Of a stretch of DNA of 5,742 bases, positions 1 through 5,742 are shown piece by piece (the stretch's first letter is position 1; each line of letters starts with the position of its first letter). The notes beneath the pieces are model-generated. The model was not told the origin of the DNA. It did no database searches and saw only the letters and a list, made by a program, of their open reading frames with translations. The DNA is from Deltaproteobacteria bacterium UBA6930. Lineage in GTDB: Bacteria; Myxococcota_A; UBA9160; UBA6930. The position numbers and the translations under genes are program-made. The stretch is from the NCBI GenBank assembly GCA_002450755.1, contig DKAI01000118.1, positions 31,781 through 37,522 of the forward strand, read 5' to 3'.

Positions 1-92
1 CCCATGCGATAAAAGACGACAGCGTCAGGATACTGAGACTTAACTGACAAATACTGGCGCATCATAGGTGTCTCGAGCGAACTTCGAGTCAC
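1..92 (-). CDS. mutS: DNA mismatch repair protein MutS, N-terminal fragment (runs off left edge)
   Basis: Read from GTG at 92-90, the frame gives about 30 residues, including TPMMRQYL, YPDAV and a final FYRMG. This is the start of MutS domain I, where the family reads TPMMxQYLxxKxxHPDxxLxFRMGDFYExF. MutS is the cytosolic ATPase that recognises mismatches, and the Phe-x-Glu mismatch-binding motif would lie just past the window edge. The start is uncertain. GTG at 92 overlaps the TGA stop of the upstream TPR gene as GTGA, which suits translational coupling, and it gives nine residues before the conserved TPMM. A weak GAG lies 9 bases upstream. ATG at 65 or 62 is the alternative, with a GAG 6 bases before the first. 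Only the 5' end is present, so integrity cannot be judged. The family call rests on a short but very characteristic stretch. Position directly after lapB is not the usual proteobacterial place for mutS. Confidence 0.85.
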   Translation of the reverse strand, partial: MTRSSLETPMMRQYLSVKSQYPDAVVFYRM

Positions 93-1093
93 CGAGGGAA
101 ACTCAATTCCCGAAAGGCTCCTAGGTCACCTATCCCATCACATGTCGCCTCGAATGCGGACCGAATAAGTTCCTCGTCGGCTCCCGAACGAATCAACCAT
201 CGAGTTCTTAGAACTAAGGCTTCTAAGTGAAATTTTTGGTATCCCAACAAGGTTTCGAGGCCTTTGAGAGCATTTTCTAGATCACCCCGCTCCTCCTGAG
301 AGGTACATAGGGCGATACGTGCGTCGAAGTCAAGTGAATCTGCCTGAACTCTCTCCTTCAGGAATACCTCGTAATGCTCTAAGGCATTTTGGGATAAATA
401 GCTTTTCTTAAGCTTGGGATAAATAGATCTCGATTGACTAGAGTTACAATCGATTCCTCGTAACCAGGCTTTCTGCGCGCGCCGATGCCTACCCTGCTTC
501 TCCTCTAAGTCACCAAGCTTCTCCCAGGCTACGGCCAAGTTAGAATCCTTTCTCAAACATCTTCTAAGCGACCTATATGCTTTTCTCTCCTCACCCCTTT
601 TTACCTGCAATTCCGCGTAGGCCAAATAAAGTCTGGCTTCCTTAGATTTATTACCGGAATCTCTTAATCGCTTTAGCATACTAATCGAACGGCCATAATC
701 TTGCACTTGACCATAAAGTTCGACCAAAACATTAATAACAAGAAAGTCTTTGGTATTTTCTTCCAGGAGGTCTTCGTAAGCTCGAATTGCTCTCTTCAAA
801 AATCCGCCAGCACGAAAATCCCCTGCAAGTCCCTTAAGTGCACCAAACCTTTCGCTTTTGGACAAATCTGTTCGAAGCAAAAGATTCTTATGTACTCTTA
901 TCGCTCTCCCTACTTCACCTCTAAGCCTATAAAGTCGCCCTAGAGCCAGCATCGGACCAACACGAGATGTGTCGACGCGAACAAGGGATTCCAACACTCT
1001 CTCAGCTTCCTTATAATTCCCGTCTAGTACCGAGAGCAAGGCTGTAGTCATCTCCTCAGAAGGTTCTAACTTCTTACCTTTTTGAAACAACAT
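89..1093 (-). CDS. lapB: LapB/YciM-like tetratricopeptide repeat protein, short form without membrane anchor or rubredoxin module
   Basis: This 334-residue protein is built of TPR-like helical repeats from about residue 15 to 310. The part most like LapB is residues 27-141, including LGRLYRLRGEVGRAIRVHKN (51-70) and the next repeat with GDFRAGGFLKRAI (91-103). In E. coli, LapB is an inner-membrane protein that brings LpxC to FtsH and so limits lipopolysaccharide synthesis. It has an N-terminal membrane helix, TPRs, and a C-terminal rubredoxin-like zinc module with two CxxC pairs, about 389 residues in all. Here the N-terminus is charged and has no hydrophobic helix. The four cysteines (179, 216, 263, 318) are scattered with no CxxC, and the chain stops after the TPRs. 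The start is ATG at 1093, 2 bases after the lapA stop, with AGGA about 10 bases upstream. The stop overlaps the mutS GTG. Family assignment comes from sequence resemblance plus the lapA neighbour; a conserved LpxC-control function is inference. Confidence 0.75.
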   Translation of the reverse strand: MLFQKGKKLEPSEEMTTALLSVLDGNYKEAERVLESLVRVDTSRVGPMLALGRLYRLRGEVGRAIRVHKNLLLRTDLSKSERFGALKGLAGDFRAGGFLKRAIRAYEDLLEENTKDFLVINVLVELYGQVQDYGRSISMLKRLRDSGNKSKEARLYLAYAELQVKRGEERKAYRSLRRCLRKDSNLAVAWEKLGDLEEKQGRHRRAQKAWLRGIDCNSSQSRSIYPKLKKSYLSQNALEHYEVFLKERVQADSLDFDARIALCTSQEERGDLENALKGLETLLGYQKFHLEALVLRTRWLIRSGADEELIRSAFEATCDGIGDLGAFRELSFPR

Positions 1094-1095
1094 TT

Positions 1096-1473
1096 TTAAT
1101 CATTCCTAGGCGAATCGTCCGCCAACTGAAGAGTGCCTCCATCATTGCTCCACGCTGGATCCTGATTTTTCGAAAGCGGTAAGGCACGCAATCCATCCAA
1201 CTCTTCCTCTAAAGCATCTATTTTTTTCCTTAGTCTAAGAATCAAAAATACCTGCCTTGTTAAAGGAAAGAGTAAAAGTATTAAGCCAATAGCGGCACCA
1301 GCCAAAAGAGCTATCGCGGTCACTTTCCAAAGCGATATACTCTCTATTGATGTAACAAGCAGGTTTATGTTTACCGTTTCAGAATTAATGGAACAGAATC
1401 TGAAGAGACCATACGCAATACCAGCGCATCCAAAAAATAAAAGACATCGTCTCAGGACTATCATAAAGAACAT
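1096..1473 (-). CDS. lapA: LapA-domain (DUF1049) small inner-membrane protein
   Basis: This is a 125-residue membrane protein. Hydrophobic segments run from about residues 4-25 and 49-71 (WKVTAIALLAGAAIGLILLL), separated by a short polar loop with NSETVNINLL. A basic, probably coiled-coil helix follows at 74-98 (LRKKIDALEEELDGL), then a polar, acidic tail. This two-helix plus coiled-coil plan matches the LapA/YciS family (about 100 residues in E. coli), which works with LapB at the inner membrane in regulating lipopolysaccharide assembly. The position between ihfB and a lapB-like gene is the classical one and supports the call. The gene starts 25 bases after ihfB and ends 2 bases before lapB. 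The ATG at 1473 has GGG immediately next to it, too close to work as a ribosome binding site. ATG at 1464 (Met4) has that GGG 9 bases upstream and may be the true start, giving 122 residues. The first helix is interrupted by several Cys and Arg residues. Confidence 0.82.
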   Translation of the reverse strand: MFFMIVLRRCLLFFGCAGIAYGLFRFCSINSETVNINLLVTSIESISLWKVTAIALLAGAAIGLILLLFPLTRQVFLILRLRKKIDALEEELDGLRALPLSKNQDPAWSNDGGTLQLADDSPRND

Positions 1474-1498
1474 CCCGTTTTAAAAGCTTCAGCTTATT

Positions 1499-1813
1499 TT
1501 AATCGTTACCATTATGACTTGGACTTTCAACTTCGGAGGCGTCCACTAACTCCTTGAGCTCCTTACCTACTTTGAAAAACGGAGCCCTCTTCGCAGGAAT
1601 ATGAACCTCTTCACCAGTTTTCGGGTTTCTTCCTTCCCGTGCGTCGCGCTGCTTAACTTGGAAACTCCCAAATCCTCTAATCTCGATTCGCTCTCCACGT
1701 CTCAAAGCATCGGTCATTGAGTCAAAAATTCTATTCACCACAATTTCCGTGTCTTTCTTGGAGATGTGGGAGGTGAGTTCCGCGACCCTTTCTATAAGTC
1801 CACTCTTGGTCAT
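1499..1813 (-). CDS. ihfB: Integration host factor beta-type / HU-family DNA-bending protein
   Basis: This 104-residue protein begins MTKSGLIERV, close to the E. coli IHF-beta start MTKSELIERL. It shows the whole HU/IHF fold: helices at 2-38, ERIEIRGFGSF (41-51), and the DNA-intercalating arm GRNPKTGE (61-68). Pro64 sits where IHF-beta has its intercalating proline. Glu44 and Arg46, used by E. coli IHF-beta for sequence-specific contacts, are both present, which favours IHF-beta over HU. The protein bends DNA in the nucleoid as a heterodimer with IHF-alpha, which is not in this window. A polar tail of about ten residues (to NGND) extends beyond the usual 94-residue end. I chose ATG at 1813 because it matches the family N-terminus and has GGGAG 7 bases upstream. 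The open frame continues 20 codons further to 1873, but that part has no family resemblance. The gene follows rpsA by 69 bases, the standard rpsA-ihfB-lapA order. Confidence 0.92.
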   Translation of the reverse strand: MTKSGLIERVAELTSHISKKDTEIVVNRIFDSMTDALRRGERIEIRGFGSFQVKQRDAREGRNPKTGEEVHIPAKRAPFFKVGKELKELVDASEVESPSHNGND

Positions 1814-1835
1814 CCTGTTTCTCCCACGGAGCAGG
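1814..1835 (-). promoter_or_regulatory. Hairpin covering the ihfB ribosome binding site
   Basis: Immediately before the ihfB ATG the transcript reads CCUGCUCC-GUG-GGAG-AAA-CAGG. CCUG (1835-1832) pairs with CAGG (1817-1814), and CUCC (1831-1828) pairs with GGAG (1824-1821). The loop is GUG and there is an AAA bulge on the 3' side. That is eight Watson-Crick pairs ending one base before the start codon, and the 3' arm contains the Shine-Dalgarno GGGAG (1825-1821). The pairing is seen directly. That it limits ihfB translation is inference. Ribosomes finishing rpsA stop about 48 bases upstream of the 5' arm, so coupling may not fully open it. Confidence 0.5.
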
Positions 1836-1882
1836 TCTTTTCTAAGCCTCTCCGCACACTGGGGTCCTAACAAGAACCCGAA

Positions 1883-3598
1883 CTATTCATCCTCACCATG
1901 CTGAGCCAATTTCTCTGCCAGAATGTCACCCAATGTCGTTGTCTGGCTTTGAGATTGCTGCTCTGCAATTTTCTTTAGAGAATCCCTTTGCGCCTTATCC
2001 GCTATCGCTTTAATCGATAACGAGACTTTCTGTTCCGCAGCGTCAACTTTAGTTACTAATGCCGAAACATTTTGTCCAACCGAGACAACTTCTGAAGCAT
2101 TCTCCACTCTATCAGGAGAAAGCTCGGAATTATAAATAAGCCCCTCAATACCTTCTTCTAGCTTCACGAAGGCACCGAACTCCGTAATGTTGGATACCTG
2201 CACATCAACCTGAGATCCTACCGTGTACTTCTTGCGAATATCGTCCCAAGGGTTCGGCTCTAATTGTTTTATACCCAATGAAAATTTTTCGTTATCTCGG
2301 TCAATTTTCAGGACAACTGCACTTACCGGGTCGCCCTTTTCAAACTTCTCGCTGGGCTGACTTATCTGCTCGGTCCATGACATATCTGAAACATGCACTA
2401 GACCGTCGATACCCTCCTCGAGGCCCACAAACACGCCGAAATTCGTAACATTACGAACAGTCCCTTCGACATGGGTCCCAACCGGATATTTCTCTTCTAT
2501 CAAACTCCAGGGATTAGGTTCAATTTGCTTCATTCCTAAAGAGATTTTTCTCGTTGGTTCGTCAACATCTAATACTACTGCTTCGACCTTATCGCCGATT
2601 TCAACTATCTTCGACGGATGTTTCACCCTCTTCGTCCATGACATCTCTGAAACGTGAACCAGTCCTTCTATACCAGCTTCAAGTTCAATGAAAGCTCCGT
2701 AATCGGCCAAGGAAACCACTTCGCCTGAAACTCTCATGCCTATTGGGAAACGCATCGCCGCGTCGATCCAGGGATCTGGCTGGATCTGCTTCAAACCAAG
2801 AGACACTCGTTCATTATCTGCGTCGAACTTTAAAACTTGAACTTTTATCTCATCACCAACTTTGAATAATTCGTTTGGGTGAGTCACTCGTCCCCATGAC
2901 ATATCAGTCACATGTAGCAACCCATCTAAACCTCCTAGATCTATAAAAGCTCCATAATCTGTAAGGTTTTTAATGACTCCATCCACTATCTGGTTTTCCT
3001 GCAATGCATCCAACGTCGTCGCGCGCATTCTTTCTCTCTCTTTTTCCAAGAGTGCACGACGAGAAAGGACAATATTTCCCCTTCTCATATTGAACTTAAT
3101 TACTTTAAACTGGAGCCTTTCACCGATTAAATGTTCCAGGTTTCTCACTGGTCTCAGATCCACTTGAGATCCAGGCAAAAAGGCTTTCACTCCAATATCG
3201 ACAGCCAACCCTCCCTTCACTCGAGAGAGAACCACTCCTTCGACCGCCTCGTCACGATCGGAAGCTGCGCTAATTTCATCCCAGATTTTTAACCGATCGG
3301 CCTTTTCCTTAGATAAAACTACACGTCCATCCTCTCCTTCGGATTCCTCCACAAGGACATCGACCACGTCGCCTACGTTAACGAGAACTGTCCCGTCCTC
3401 ATCCATAAACTCCCAAGTATCGACCATGCCTTCTGACTTAAATCCGATGTCGACCTGGATTTGATCATCATCGATAAAAGTGATCGTTCCGCGGACTACC
3501 TCTCCTTCCTCTACCTTGCGAGCATCTTGCGCGAAAAGATCCGCGAAACTTTCTCCGGCAGGAATTTCGTATGCCTCAGTGTTCTTCTCTTGACTCAT
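1883..3598 (-). CDS. rpsA: 30S ribosomal protein S1
   Basis: This is a 571-residue protein with six S1 (OB-fold) domains at about residues 33-97, 117-182, 203-272, 288-359, 376-446 and 461-533, the same plan as the 557-residue E. coli S1. Domains 3-5 carry the full RNA-binding signature (YGAFIDL...GLLHVTDMSW and close copies). Domain 6 is more diverged, with IYNSELS where the others have VHVS. Domains 1 and 2 are the atypical ones that in E. coli dock S1 on the 30S subunit through S2. S1 unfolds and delivers mRNA during initiation, especially for messages with weak Shine-Dalgarno sequences. The ATG at 3598 is the family start, MSQEKN...GESFADLF. Its own ribosome binding site is poor: the nearest purine run is GAAGGGAAG, ending about 11 bases upstream. 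That resembles the degenerate site of E. coli rpsA, which S1 represses by autoregulation. The 3' neighbour ihfB is the usual one; cmk, the usual 5' neighbour, is missing. Confidence 0.97.
   Translation of the reverse strand: MSQEKNTEAYEIPAGESFADLFAQDARKVEEGEVVRGTITFIDDDQIQVDIGFKSEGMVDTWEFMDEDGTVLVNVGDVVDVLVEESEGEDGRVVLSKEKADRLKIWDEISAASDRDEAVEGVVLSRVKGGLAVDIGVKAFLPGSQVDLRPVRNLEHLIGERLQFKVIKFNMRRGNIVLSRRALLEKERERMRATTLDALQENQIVDGVIKNLTDYGAFIDLGGLDGLLHVTDMSWGRVTHPNELFKVGDEIKVQVLKFDADNERVSLGLKQIQPDPWIDAAMRFPIGMRVSGEVVSLADYGAFIELEAGIEGLVHVSEMSWTKRVKHPSKIVEIGDKVEAVVLDVDEPTRKISLGMKQIEPNPWSLIEEKYPVGTHVEGTVRNVTNFGVFVGLEEGIDGLVHVSDMSWTEQISQPSEKFEKGDPVSAVVLKIDRDNEKFSLGIKQLEPNPWDDIRKKYTVGSQVDVQVSNITEFGAFVKLEEGIEGLIYNSELSPDRVENASEVVSVGQNVSALVTKVDAAEQKVSLSIKAIADKAQRDSLKKIAEQQSQSQTTTLGDILAEKLAQHGEDE
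1985..3028 (-). repeat. Four tandem 87-codon S1 domain units inside rpsA
   Basis: The linker KQIQPDPW/KQIEPNPW/KQLEPNPW recurs at residues 270, 357 and 444, exactly 87 residues (261 bases) apart. The core HVTDMSW/HVSEMSW/HVSDMSW/YNSELS keeps nearly the same step at 229, 315, 402 and 489. Units are roughly residues 191-277, 278-364, 365-451 and 452-538, the last being diverged. This is the internal domain duplication typical of S1, not a mobile or satellite repeat. Confidence 0.7.
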
Positions 3599-3634
3599 AT
3601 TTAACTTGTCTTCCCTTCAATCTAGTAATTCGGT

Positions 3635-3656
3635 GCGCCAAGCCCTTCGGTAGCGC
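3635..3656 (-). promoter_or_regulatory. Possible hairpin in the rpsA leader
   Basis: In the 63-base gap between tyrA and rpsA the transcript can fold as GCGCUA-CC-GAAG-GG-(CU bulge)-UGGCGC. The outer stem has five Watson-Crick pairs and one G-U, and the inner CC/GG closes a GAAG loop. No U-run follows, so it is not an intrinsic terminator. Its place ahead of a weakly initiated rpsA recalls the structured leader through which E. coli S1 autoregulates. That parallel is inference, and the structure is short. Confidence 0.35.
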
Positions 3657-3661
3657 TAATT

Positions 3662-4516
3662 TTACTCGCCCGTCTCGACTTCTTTGCGGCCTTCGTCAAT
3701 CCAACGAGATAATTCTTCCTTGTTCTTGCCATCCAAAACATCTAAAAATTCATCCAACCGCTTGATAACCTTTTCGACAACCTGTCTTGTTGGTAGAGCA
3801 TTCTCACTTAAAATCCCCGACCAGAGCCTCCCATCGCTCCGCGCAATACGTATAAAATCTCGGAATCCGCTACCTCGCAGTTGCAAGGCAGAGGGCGCCG
3901 CTTCTCCTATTGCCTTAGCAAATGCAAAGGCAACTGCGTGAGGCCCGTGACTTACCCATGCCACTTCCGCATCATGGACTTCAGGGCTCCGCTCGATTAC
4001 CTGCATTCCTACTCCTTCCCACAGCGATCGCAAGCGCTCAAGGGCTCCCGTTGATGTTCCCGCAACGGGAGTCAAAACGCAGGTGGCACTCTCAAATAAA
4101 TTCGATTTGGAGTTGGATAAACCCTGCAAATGACTTCCTGCCATAGGATGTGAGCCAAGAAATTCCACTCCTGGAGGCAACAACTGTGGCAATTTCTGCA
4201 CGAGAACTTCCTTCACACTCCCCACATCTGTCAACAAACTTCCTTGAGAAAAGCCCTCCTTAGCGCTCGCAACAATCGCAGGCATAACTTCCACCGGGCT
4301 AGCCAGTATAACGAGATCGGAGCCAGATACCCCAACTGTAGGGTCACTCCCCCCCTTGTCTATAATGCCTTCCGCCATCGCTAATTCCCAAGTCTCGTGC
4401 CTCCTTGCAACACCAACGATTTCCTTTACCAGGTTTCGTTCCCTTAGAGCCAATGCAAGAGAGCCCCCTAGCAGACCCAGCCCTACGATAGTTACTCGTT
4501 CAAACAAGGTCTTCAT
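3662..4516 (-). CDS. tyrA: Prephenate (cyclohexadienyl) dehydrogenase
   Basis: This 284-residue protein catalyses the NAD(P)+-dependent oxidative decarboxylation of prephenate to 4-hydroxyphenylpyruvate (or arogenate to tyrosine), the tyrosine branch in the cytosol. The N-terminal Rossmann domain has GLGLLGGS (12-19) and DLVILASPV (67-75). LTDVGSVK (95-102) holds the conserved Ser100. GSHPMAG (121-127) holds His123, aligned with the catalytic His of TyrA proteins. The helical C-terminal domain has SHGPHAVAFA (189-198) and the substrate-binding stretch GFRDFIRIA (217-225). Most relatives read SHLPH, so Gly191 is a local change. The size is that of a monofunctional TyrA: there is no chorismate mutase in front and no C-terminal ACT or EPSP synthase fusion. 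The specificity for NAD or NADP and for prephenate or arogenate cannot be told. ATG at 4516 overlaps the hisC stop as ATGA, and the site upstream is weak, so translation is probably coupled to hisC. Confidence 0.95.
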   Translation of the reverse strand: MKTLFERVTIVGLGLLGGSLALALRERNLVKEIVGVARRHETWELAMAEGIIDKGGSDPTVGVSGSDLVILASPVEVMPAIVASAKEGFSQGSLLTDVGSVKEVLVQKLPQLLPPGVEFLGSHPMAGSHLQGLSNSKSNLFESATCVLTPVAGTSTGALERLRSLWEGVGMQVIERSPEVHDAEVAWVSHGPHAVAFAFAKAIGEAAPSALQLRGSGFRDFIRIARSDGRLWSGILSENALPTRQVVEKVIKRLDEFLDVLDGKNKEELSRWIDEGRKEVETGE

Positions 4517-5610
4517 CTACTGCCATTTCTCAGTTGAGTCAAAGCAGATACAACACGTTCGTTTTCAACGTTGTTACCAATCGTGATACGTACACAATCT
4601 GGAAGCCCGAACCCCTCCATAGGCCGAACAATCACCCCACGAGGCAATAATGCTTCATAAGTGCCAGAACCCGTCTCTGCCAGGAGGAAATTTGCATCAC
4701 TATCCCAGGTTCGAATTCCCATTGCCGAGAACTCTTTTTTTAAATATTCCATTCCCTGTAAATTTACTTGCCGAGCTTTCTCTACATGCTCTTTATCGTC
4801 CAAAGCGGCGATAGCCGCGACCTCTGCTAGGGAGTTAATGTTAAATGGGTGTCGCGATCGTTCCAAGAAACTCGCGAACTCCTTATCCATCACGCCGTAA
4901 CCAACACGCGTGCCAGCAAGACCATATATTTTGGAAAAAGTACGTAAAACCGCCGTACCTGGACGTTCAGCAATCAAACTCAGGGCATCGGGAAAATCTT
5001 TGCGCCGCACGTATTCAAAGTAGGCTTCATCTATAACCAACAAAACATCGTCAGGTATTGCTTTGGCAAAATTATCAAAATCGTCCCTTCCAATGCTGGT
5101 ACCGGTGGGGTTGTTGGGATTACAAACAAAAACGACTTGAGTGGACGAACAAATCGCCTTTTCCATAGCATCGAGATCGTGTACCAAATCTACCGTAAGA
5201 GGCACTTTTACAGACTTTGCACCCATCCCTTTAACCACTATCGGATACATAGCGAACGAAGGCCAAGCAAAGACCGCCTCGTCCCCAGGACCCAAAAATG
5301 CCTTCGCTATTAACTCAAGTAGCTCGTCCGAGCCGGCACCAAAAACCAATTGTTCTCCCGATACTCCTAGTTGCTCAGACAGGACGGCTCTAAGTTCGTA
5401 ACTCGAACCATCCGGGTATCGATGCACTTCGGTCAATGCTTTTTTCATTGCCTCTACAGCCTTCGGGGACGGTCCAATTGGATTCTCGTTAGAGGCCAGC
5501 TTTATCGAATCCGTAAGGCCTAACTCTCGTTCAAGCTCCTCAACTGGCTTACCCGGGACGTACGGGTTGAGTTCAGAGATATGCTTCTTGACTCTACTGA
5601 CGACGCTCAT
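4513..5610 (-). CDS. hisC: Histidinol-phosphate / aromatic aminotransferase (HisC family)
   Basis: This 365-residue, complete fold-type I PLP aminotransferase shows KLASNENPIGPSP (37-49), GAGSDELL (91-98), NPNNPTG (164-170), DEAYFEY (194-200), the PLP-lysine segment TFSKIYGLAGTRVGYG (224-239) with Lys227, and CVRITIG (339-345) with Arg341 for the substrate carboxylate. The family interconverts imidazole-acetol phosphate and histidinol phosphate, and many members also transaminate phenylpyruvate and 4-hydroxyphenylpyruvate. Placed between pheA and tyrA, as in the known supraoperons, this copy most likely serves Phe and Tyr synthesis, perhaps alongside histidine. Whether another hisC sits in a his operon elsewhere cannot be seen. 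ATG at 5610 overlaps the pheA stop as ATGA and has a strong AGAGGG (5622-5617) 6 bases upstream. The stop overlaps the tyrA start the same way. Confidence 0.94.
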   Translation of the reverse strand: MSVVSRVKKHISELNPYVPGKPVEELERELGLTDSIKLASNENPIGPSPKAVEAMKKALTEVHRYPDGSSYELRAVLSEQLGVSGEQLVFGAGSDELLELIAKAFLGPGDEAVFAWPSFAMYPIVVKGMGAKSVKVPLTVDLVHDLDAMEKAICSSTQVVFVCNPNNPTGTSIGRDDFDNFAKAIPDDVLLVIDEAYFEYVRRKDFPDALSLIAERPGTAVLRTFSKIYGLAGTRVGYGVMDKEFASFLERSRHPFNINSLAEVAAIAALDDKEHVEKARQVNLQGMEYLKKEFSAMGIRTWDSDANFLLAETGSGTYEALLPRGVIVRPMEGFGLPDCVRITIGNNVENERVVSALTQLRNGSR

Positions 5611-5742
5611 TCATTACCCTCTGAAGCTTGAGAAACTAAAGCGCGAGGAAACGAACCCAAGACTCGCGTAGACGTAGCGATTTCGGAAGCCGCCCTGATA
5701 GCTTTTCGAACGTCAACGTCCTCACTATGACCTTCCAGATCA
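5607..5742 (-). CDS. pheA: Prephenate dehydratase, C-terminal end of the ACT domain (5' part outside the window)
   Basis: The frame entering at the right edge gives 44 residues: DLEGHSEDVDV, then a helix, then TSTRVLGSFPRAL, ending at TGA 5609-5607. This is the last part of the regulatory ACT domain of PheA, where the family reads F-x-D-x-E-G-H...V-L-G-S-Y-P-R-A. PheA converts prephenate to phenylpyruvate in the phenylalanine branch and is usually feedback-inhibited by phenylalanine through this domain. The catalytic domain, any fused N-terminal chorismate mutase, and the Phe-contact motifs GALV and ESRP lie outside, so inhibition and fusion state cannot be judged. The stop codon overlaps the hisC ATG by four bases, and the order pheA-hisC-tyrA strengthens the identification. 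Confidence 0.88.
   Translation of the reverse strand, partial: DLEGHSEDVDVRKAIRAASEIATSTRVLGSFPRALVSQASEGNE

Noticed and set aside
1..88. A frameshifted rubredoxin module of lapB downstream of its stop
   Set aside because: The sequence after the stop encodes the MutS N-terminus and shows no CxxC in any minus-strand frame that I read.
701..943. Plus-strand open frame opposite the lapB-like gene
   Set aside because: No family resemblance, lies wholly antisense to a well supported gene, and its composition looks like a reverse-frame shadow. The other plus-strand open frames (for example 2973-3167, 3684-3941, 5141-5401) fail for the same reasons.
1484..1495. Small inverted repeat AAGC-TGAA-GCTT at the end of ihfB as a terminator
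   Set aside because: Only a four-pair AU-rich stem with a short T run, sitting between closely spaced genes of one operon. Too weak to call.
1814..1873. A 20-codon in-frame N-terminal extension of ihfB starting at ATG 1873
   Set aside because: The extension does not resemble the HU/IHF family, while the internal ATG at 1813 gives the family N-terminus MTKS and has GGGAG 7 bases upstream.
1985..3028. The repetitive stretch as a mobile or satellite repeat
   Set aside because: The 261-base period is exactly the S1 domain unit, and the copies are diverged at the DNA level inside an intact rpsA frame.
3599..3661. A promoter for rpsA in the tyrA-rpsA gap
   Set aside because: TTGGCG and TAGATT resemble -35 and -10 boxes, but their spacing is about 11-12 bases, too short. 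I found no properly spaced pair.

Overview
The window is a single co-directional block of housekeeping genes, all on the minus strand. In transcription order, from high to low coordinates, they are: the 3' end of pheA (prephenate dehydratase ACT domain), hisC (histidinol-phosphate/aromatic aminotransferase), tyrA (prephenate dehydrogenase), rpsA (30S ribosomal protein S1), an ihfB/HU-family DNA-bending protein gene, a lapA-like small membrane protein gene, a lapB-like TPR protein gene, and the first ~30 codons of mutS at the left edge. No plus-strand gene is supported. No RNA gene, mobile element, CRISPR array or intrinsic terminator was seen.

Organism: the order pheA-hisC-tyrA-...-rpsA-ihfB-lapA-lapB is the 'aromatic/S1 supraoperon' arrangement known from proteobacteria. 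It points to a Gram-negative, proteobacterium-like chromosome, either Proteobacteria sensu stricto or a former 'delta' type lineage. Base composition is mid-to-high 40s % GC by eye. I cannot place it more finely from the sequence alone. Two departures from the textbook order are visible. aroA and cmk, which usually sit between tyrA and rpsA, are absent, with only 63 bases between the genes. lapB is followed directly by mutS.

Layout: 5742-4513 is tightly coupled aromatic biosynthesis. pheA/hisC and hisC/tyrA each overlap by an ATGA. PheA and TyrA act on the two branches from prephenate (to Phe and Tyr), and the HisC-type aminotransferase can serve the transamination step. After a short leader with a possible hairpin, rpsA (3598-1883) encodes a six-domain S1 protein. 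A 69-base gap carries a hairpin that would cover the ihfB ribosome binding site. ihfB (1813-1499), lapA (1473-1096), lapB (1093-89) and mutS (from 92) then follow with gaps of 25 and 2 bases and a GTGA overlap.

Nothing here looks like a previously undescribed system. The points most worth a second look are the LapB homologue lacking both the membrane anchor and the rubredoxin-like zinc module, the missing aroA-cmk pair, and the candidate structured leaders of ihfB and rpsA.
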